NCBI RefSeq assembly: GCF_015356825.1
Contig: NZ_JAACYW010000084.1
Location: 1 to 39,264, forward strand
Source of the DNA: Catenulispora rubra
GTDB taxonomy: Bacteria; Actinomycetota; Actinomycetes; Streptomycetales; Catenulisporaceae
Reading direction: 5' to 3'
DNA: 39,264 nt
Shown here: in pieces, positions 37,604 through 39,264 of the stretch
Numbering within the stretch: position 1 is the first letter of the stretch
Layout of the letters: each line of letters opens with the position of its first letter
The notes under the pieces: model-generated
Databases searched by the model: none
What the model was told of the DNA's origin: nothing
What the model saw: only the letters and a program-made list of their open reading frames with translations
Position numbers and translations under genes: made by a program

Positions 37604-38767
37604 TCAGATCCGCTGGATGATCGTCGCGATCCCCAGCGCCCCGCCCTGGCACATCGTGAGCAGCGCGAACTCCTGGTCCGCGCGCTCCAACTCGTGCAGC
37701 GCCGTGGTGAACAGGCGCGCGCCGGTCGCGCCGACGGGATGGCCGATGGCCAGCGCGCCGCCGTTGACGTTCACCTTCGCCAGGTCCACGCGGTGCACGC
37801 GCGACCAGGACAGCACCACGGAGGCGAAGGCCTCGTTGATCTCGAACAGGTCGATGTCGGCGACCGTCATCCCGGCCTTGGCCAGCACCGCGGTGGTGGC
37901 CGGGATCGGGCCGTCGAGGTGGAAGTAGGGGTCCGAGCCGACCATCACCTGCGCGACGATGCGGGCGCGCGGCCGCAGTCCCAGGGCGCGCGCCGTGTCC
38001 CGCGACGCCCACAGCACCGCGGCGGCGCCGTCGGAGATCTGCGAGGCGGTGCCGGCGGTGTGGATGCCGTCCGGGAGAACAGGTTTCAGTCCGGCCAGGC
38101 CCTCGCGGGTGGTGTCGCGCAGCCCCTGGTCCCGGCGGACGCCGCGCCACAAGCCGTGCTCGTCGCGCTCCTCCTCGCGGGTCGGGACCTGGACCTCGAA
38201 CACCTCGCGGTCGAAGCGGCCCTCGGCCCAGGCCTGCTTGGCGCGGGCCTGCGACAGGATTCCCAGCCCGTCGATATCGTCGCGCGTGATCCCGTATTTC
38301 CGCGCGATCCGCTCCGCCGCCTCGAACTGGTTCGGCATGTCCAGGCTCCACTCGTCGGGCTGCGGACGCCCGAAGCCGGACTTGGCGTTGGCGCCGAGCG
38401 GGACCCGCGACATCGCCTCGACGCCGCAGCCGATGCCGACGTCCACGGTGCCGCCGGCGACCATCGCGGCCATCAGGTTGTTCGCCTGCTGCGAGGAGCC
38501 GCACTGGCAGTCGATCGTGGTCGCGGCGGTGGAGTACGGCAGCCCCATCGCCAGCCACGCGGTGCGCGCGACGTTGAACCCCTGCTCGCCGGCCTGGGTG
38601 ACGCAGCCCCCGATGATCTGCTCCACCGCGTCGGCCGGCACGCCGGTGCGCTTGAGCAGTTCCCGGTACGTCTCGCCGAGCAGATACGCAGGGTGCAGGG
38701 TGGCCAGGTCGCCGTTGCGCTTGCCGATCGGGGTGCGGACCGCCTCGACGATGACGGCTTCGGACAT
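37604..38767 (-). CDS. Acetyl-CoA C-acyltransferase (thiolase, FadA-like)
   Basis: A 387-residue degradative thiolase. The nucleophile Cys is in TIDCQCGSSQQANNLMAAMV, the His in GGALAIGHPVGATGARLFT and the second Cys in LTMCQGGALGIATII. IFEINEAFAS-type sequence (DLFEINEAFASVV) confirms the family. CGSSQQ and the early SEAVIVEAVRTPIGKRNGDL are most like the steroid/fatty-acid FadA5/FadA6 branch, which cleaves 3-ketoacyl-CoA. The ATG has AGGAGG seven bases upstream. A KstR-like palindrome lies 31 bases before the start. Confidence 0.93.
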   Translation of the reverse strand: MSEAVIVEAVRTPIGKRNGDLATLHPAYLLGETYRELLKRTGVPADAVEQIIGGCVTQAGEQGFNVARTAWLAMGLPYSTAATTIDCQCGSSQQANNLMAAMVAGGTVDVGIGCGVEAMSRVPLGANAKSGFGRPQPDEWSLDMPNQFEAAERIARKYGITRDDIDGLGILSQARAKQAWAEGRFDREVFEVQVPTREEERDEHGLWRGVRRDQGLRDTTREGLAGLKPVLPDGIHTAGTASQISDGAAAVLWASRDTARALGLRPRARIVAQVMVGSDPYFHLDGPIPATTAVLAKAGMTVADIDLFEINEAFASVVLSWSRVHRVDLAKVNVNGGALAIGHPVGATGARLFTTALHELERADQEFALLTMCQGGALGIATIIQRI

Positions 38768-38797
38768 GGACGGCCTCCTGCCGGGACGCTCCCGCCA

Positions 38798-38817
38798 AAC
38801 TGATACAGGTTCTAGTT
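38798..38817. promoter_or_regulatory. KstR-like palindrome upstream of thiolase
   Basis: Minus-strand sequence AACTAGAACCTGTATCAGTT resembles the CTAGAAC..GTTCTAG type palindromes bound by actinobacterial TetR regulators of lipid and steroid catabolism. The left half is complete, the right half degenerate. It lies 31 bases before the thiolase start. Confidence 0.45.
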
Positions 38818-38852
38818 TTGTGAACCTAACAGCTATCCCGTGACAAGGGAAC

Positions 38853-38881
38853 GGGCCGCCGGAGATGAACTCCGGCGGCCC
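38853..38881 (-). terminator. Hairpin after Cys-rich peptide gene
   Basis: GGGCCGCCGGAG at 38853-38864 pairs perfectly over 12 bp with CTCCGGCGGCCC at 38870-38881 around a 5-base loop. It lies 36 bases after the stop of the Cys-rich gene. There is no T-run. Confidence 0.75.
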
Positions 38882-38916
38882 GCTTCGAGCGGTCCGCGGC
38901 TGACGCGCGGGATCCG

Positions 38917-39108
38917 TCAGTGGCAGCAGGCGCCCCCACAGCCGCAGCTGCCGCCGCTCTGGCAGCCGCACTTGCAGCCGCCGCCGCAGCTACAGCTCCC
39001 GGCCTCCGGTTCGAGGACGACGATCGGCAGCGCCCGGCTTTCGACGGGCGTCGGCGGGGTGCCTTCGAAAGGCGTCTGAGGAACTTCCGACAATGACTGC
39101 TTCGCCAT
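38917..39108 (-). CDS. 63-residue Cys-rich peptide, metallothionein-like or RiPP precursor
   Basis: A small gene with AAGGAGG five bases before its ATG. The first 40 residues (MAKQSLSEVPQTPFEGTPPT then PVESRALPIVVLEPEAG) are acidic and Cys-free, like a leader. The last 23 hold nine Cys and a final His: CSCGGGCKCGCQSGGSCGCG and ACCH. That density of CxC and CC fits Cu(I)/Zn binding as in bacterial metallothioneins; the sharp leader/core division also fits a ribosomal peptide precursor. No modification enzyme is in view, but the window ends 156 bases upstream. The sequence is encoded in the same direction as the thiolase. Confidence 0.72.
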   Translation of the reverse strand: MAKQSLSEVPQTPFEGTPPTPVESRALPIVVLEPEAGSCSCGGGCKCGCQSGGSCGCGGACCH

Positions 39109-39264
39109 AGCGCCTCCTTGGCTGGCGGCGGTCCGGGCGACGCGGCGGGGATCCGCCACAAGCCGCCAATGCCGCCGCTTTCCAGTCAAAAGGGAGATCC
39201 GCCCCGGGTCAATGTCCGGTCGGTACACGCCACCCGGGGCGCCAGGGGGCGCGCGGCGGGGTGG
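39109..39264 (-). other. Upstream region of the Cys-rich gene, window edge
   Basis: No gene is visible in these 156 bases. On the minus strand, two TTGAC boxes (TTGACC and TTGACT) lie 23 bases apart and could be -35 elements, but a good -10 was not found. Confidence 0.4.

Overview
The window is a very GC-rich stretch with strong G/C third-position bias, GTG starts, ATGA/GTGA overlaps and purine-rich ribosome binding sites. It looks like chromosomal DNA of a high-GC actinomycete of the Streptomyces/Catenulispora kind. Gene order at both the rpsB-tsf-pyrH-frr-cdsA-rlmN end and the aceE-DUF3052-peroxiredoxin-TerD-like-tRNA-Val stretch agrees with what I remember of Streptomyces-type chromosomes. 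The genus call is an inference.

Layout. 1-5.1 kb: translation and lipid core (rpsB with a structured leader, tsf, pyrH, frr, terminator, cdsA with a Gly-rich head). 5.1-10 kb: a minus-strand alpha/beta hydrolase, then rlmN, a VOC protein, an MFS exporter and an NAD(P)-binding reductase, several of them apparently leaderless. 10-13.5 kb: a minus-strand four-gene ABC operon in which every junction is a 4-bp ATGA overlap; its first gene is an ABC ATPase that has lost its catalytic motifs. 13.7-15.6 kb: a divergent SDR/TetR pair with two palindromes between them, followed by a 65-aa protein resembling a nitrile-hydratase-type leader. 15.6-21.3 kb: an amine/polyamine-type catabolic group (FAD oxidoreductase, PNPOx-like flavoprotein, class III aminotransferase, Lrp/AsnC regulator, aldehyde dehydrogenase). 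21.3-24.7 kb: an unrecognised helical protein, a tandem array of three odd tRNA-like genes, an EmrB-type exporter and a 38-aa gene. 24.8-27.1 kb: an HTH/NB-ARC/TPR regulator. 27.5-33.4 kb: aceE and, divergently, DUF1918, DUF3052, peroxiredoxin, a zinc-ribbon protein, a TerD-like protein and tRNA-Val(UAC). 33.5-39.1 kb: a PP2C-like phosphatase, a small membrane protein, an uncharacterised protein, a MocR-type regulator divergent from a second PNPOx-like flavoprotein, a thiolase and a Cys-rich 63-aa peptide.

Most of the window is ordinary core and near-core genome. The best candidates for something new are the tRNA-like array at 22574-22905 (two intact non-canonical cloverleaves plus a decayed third, supported by compensatory changes), the pseudo-ATPase ABC operon, the Cys-rich peptide, the leader-like 65-aa protein and the NB-ARC/38-aa peptide pair. 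No CRISPR array, insertion sequence, integrase or phage gene was seen.
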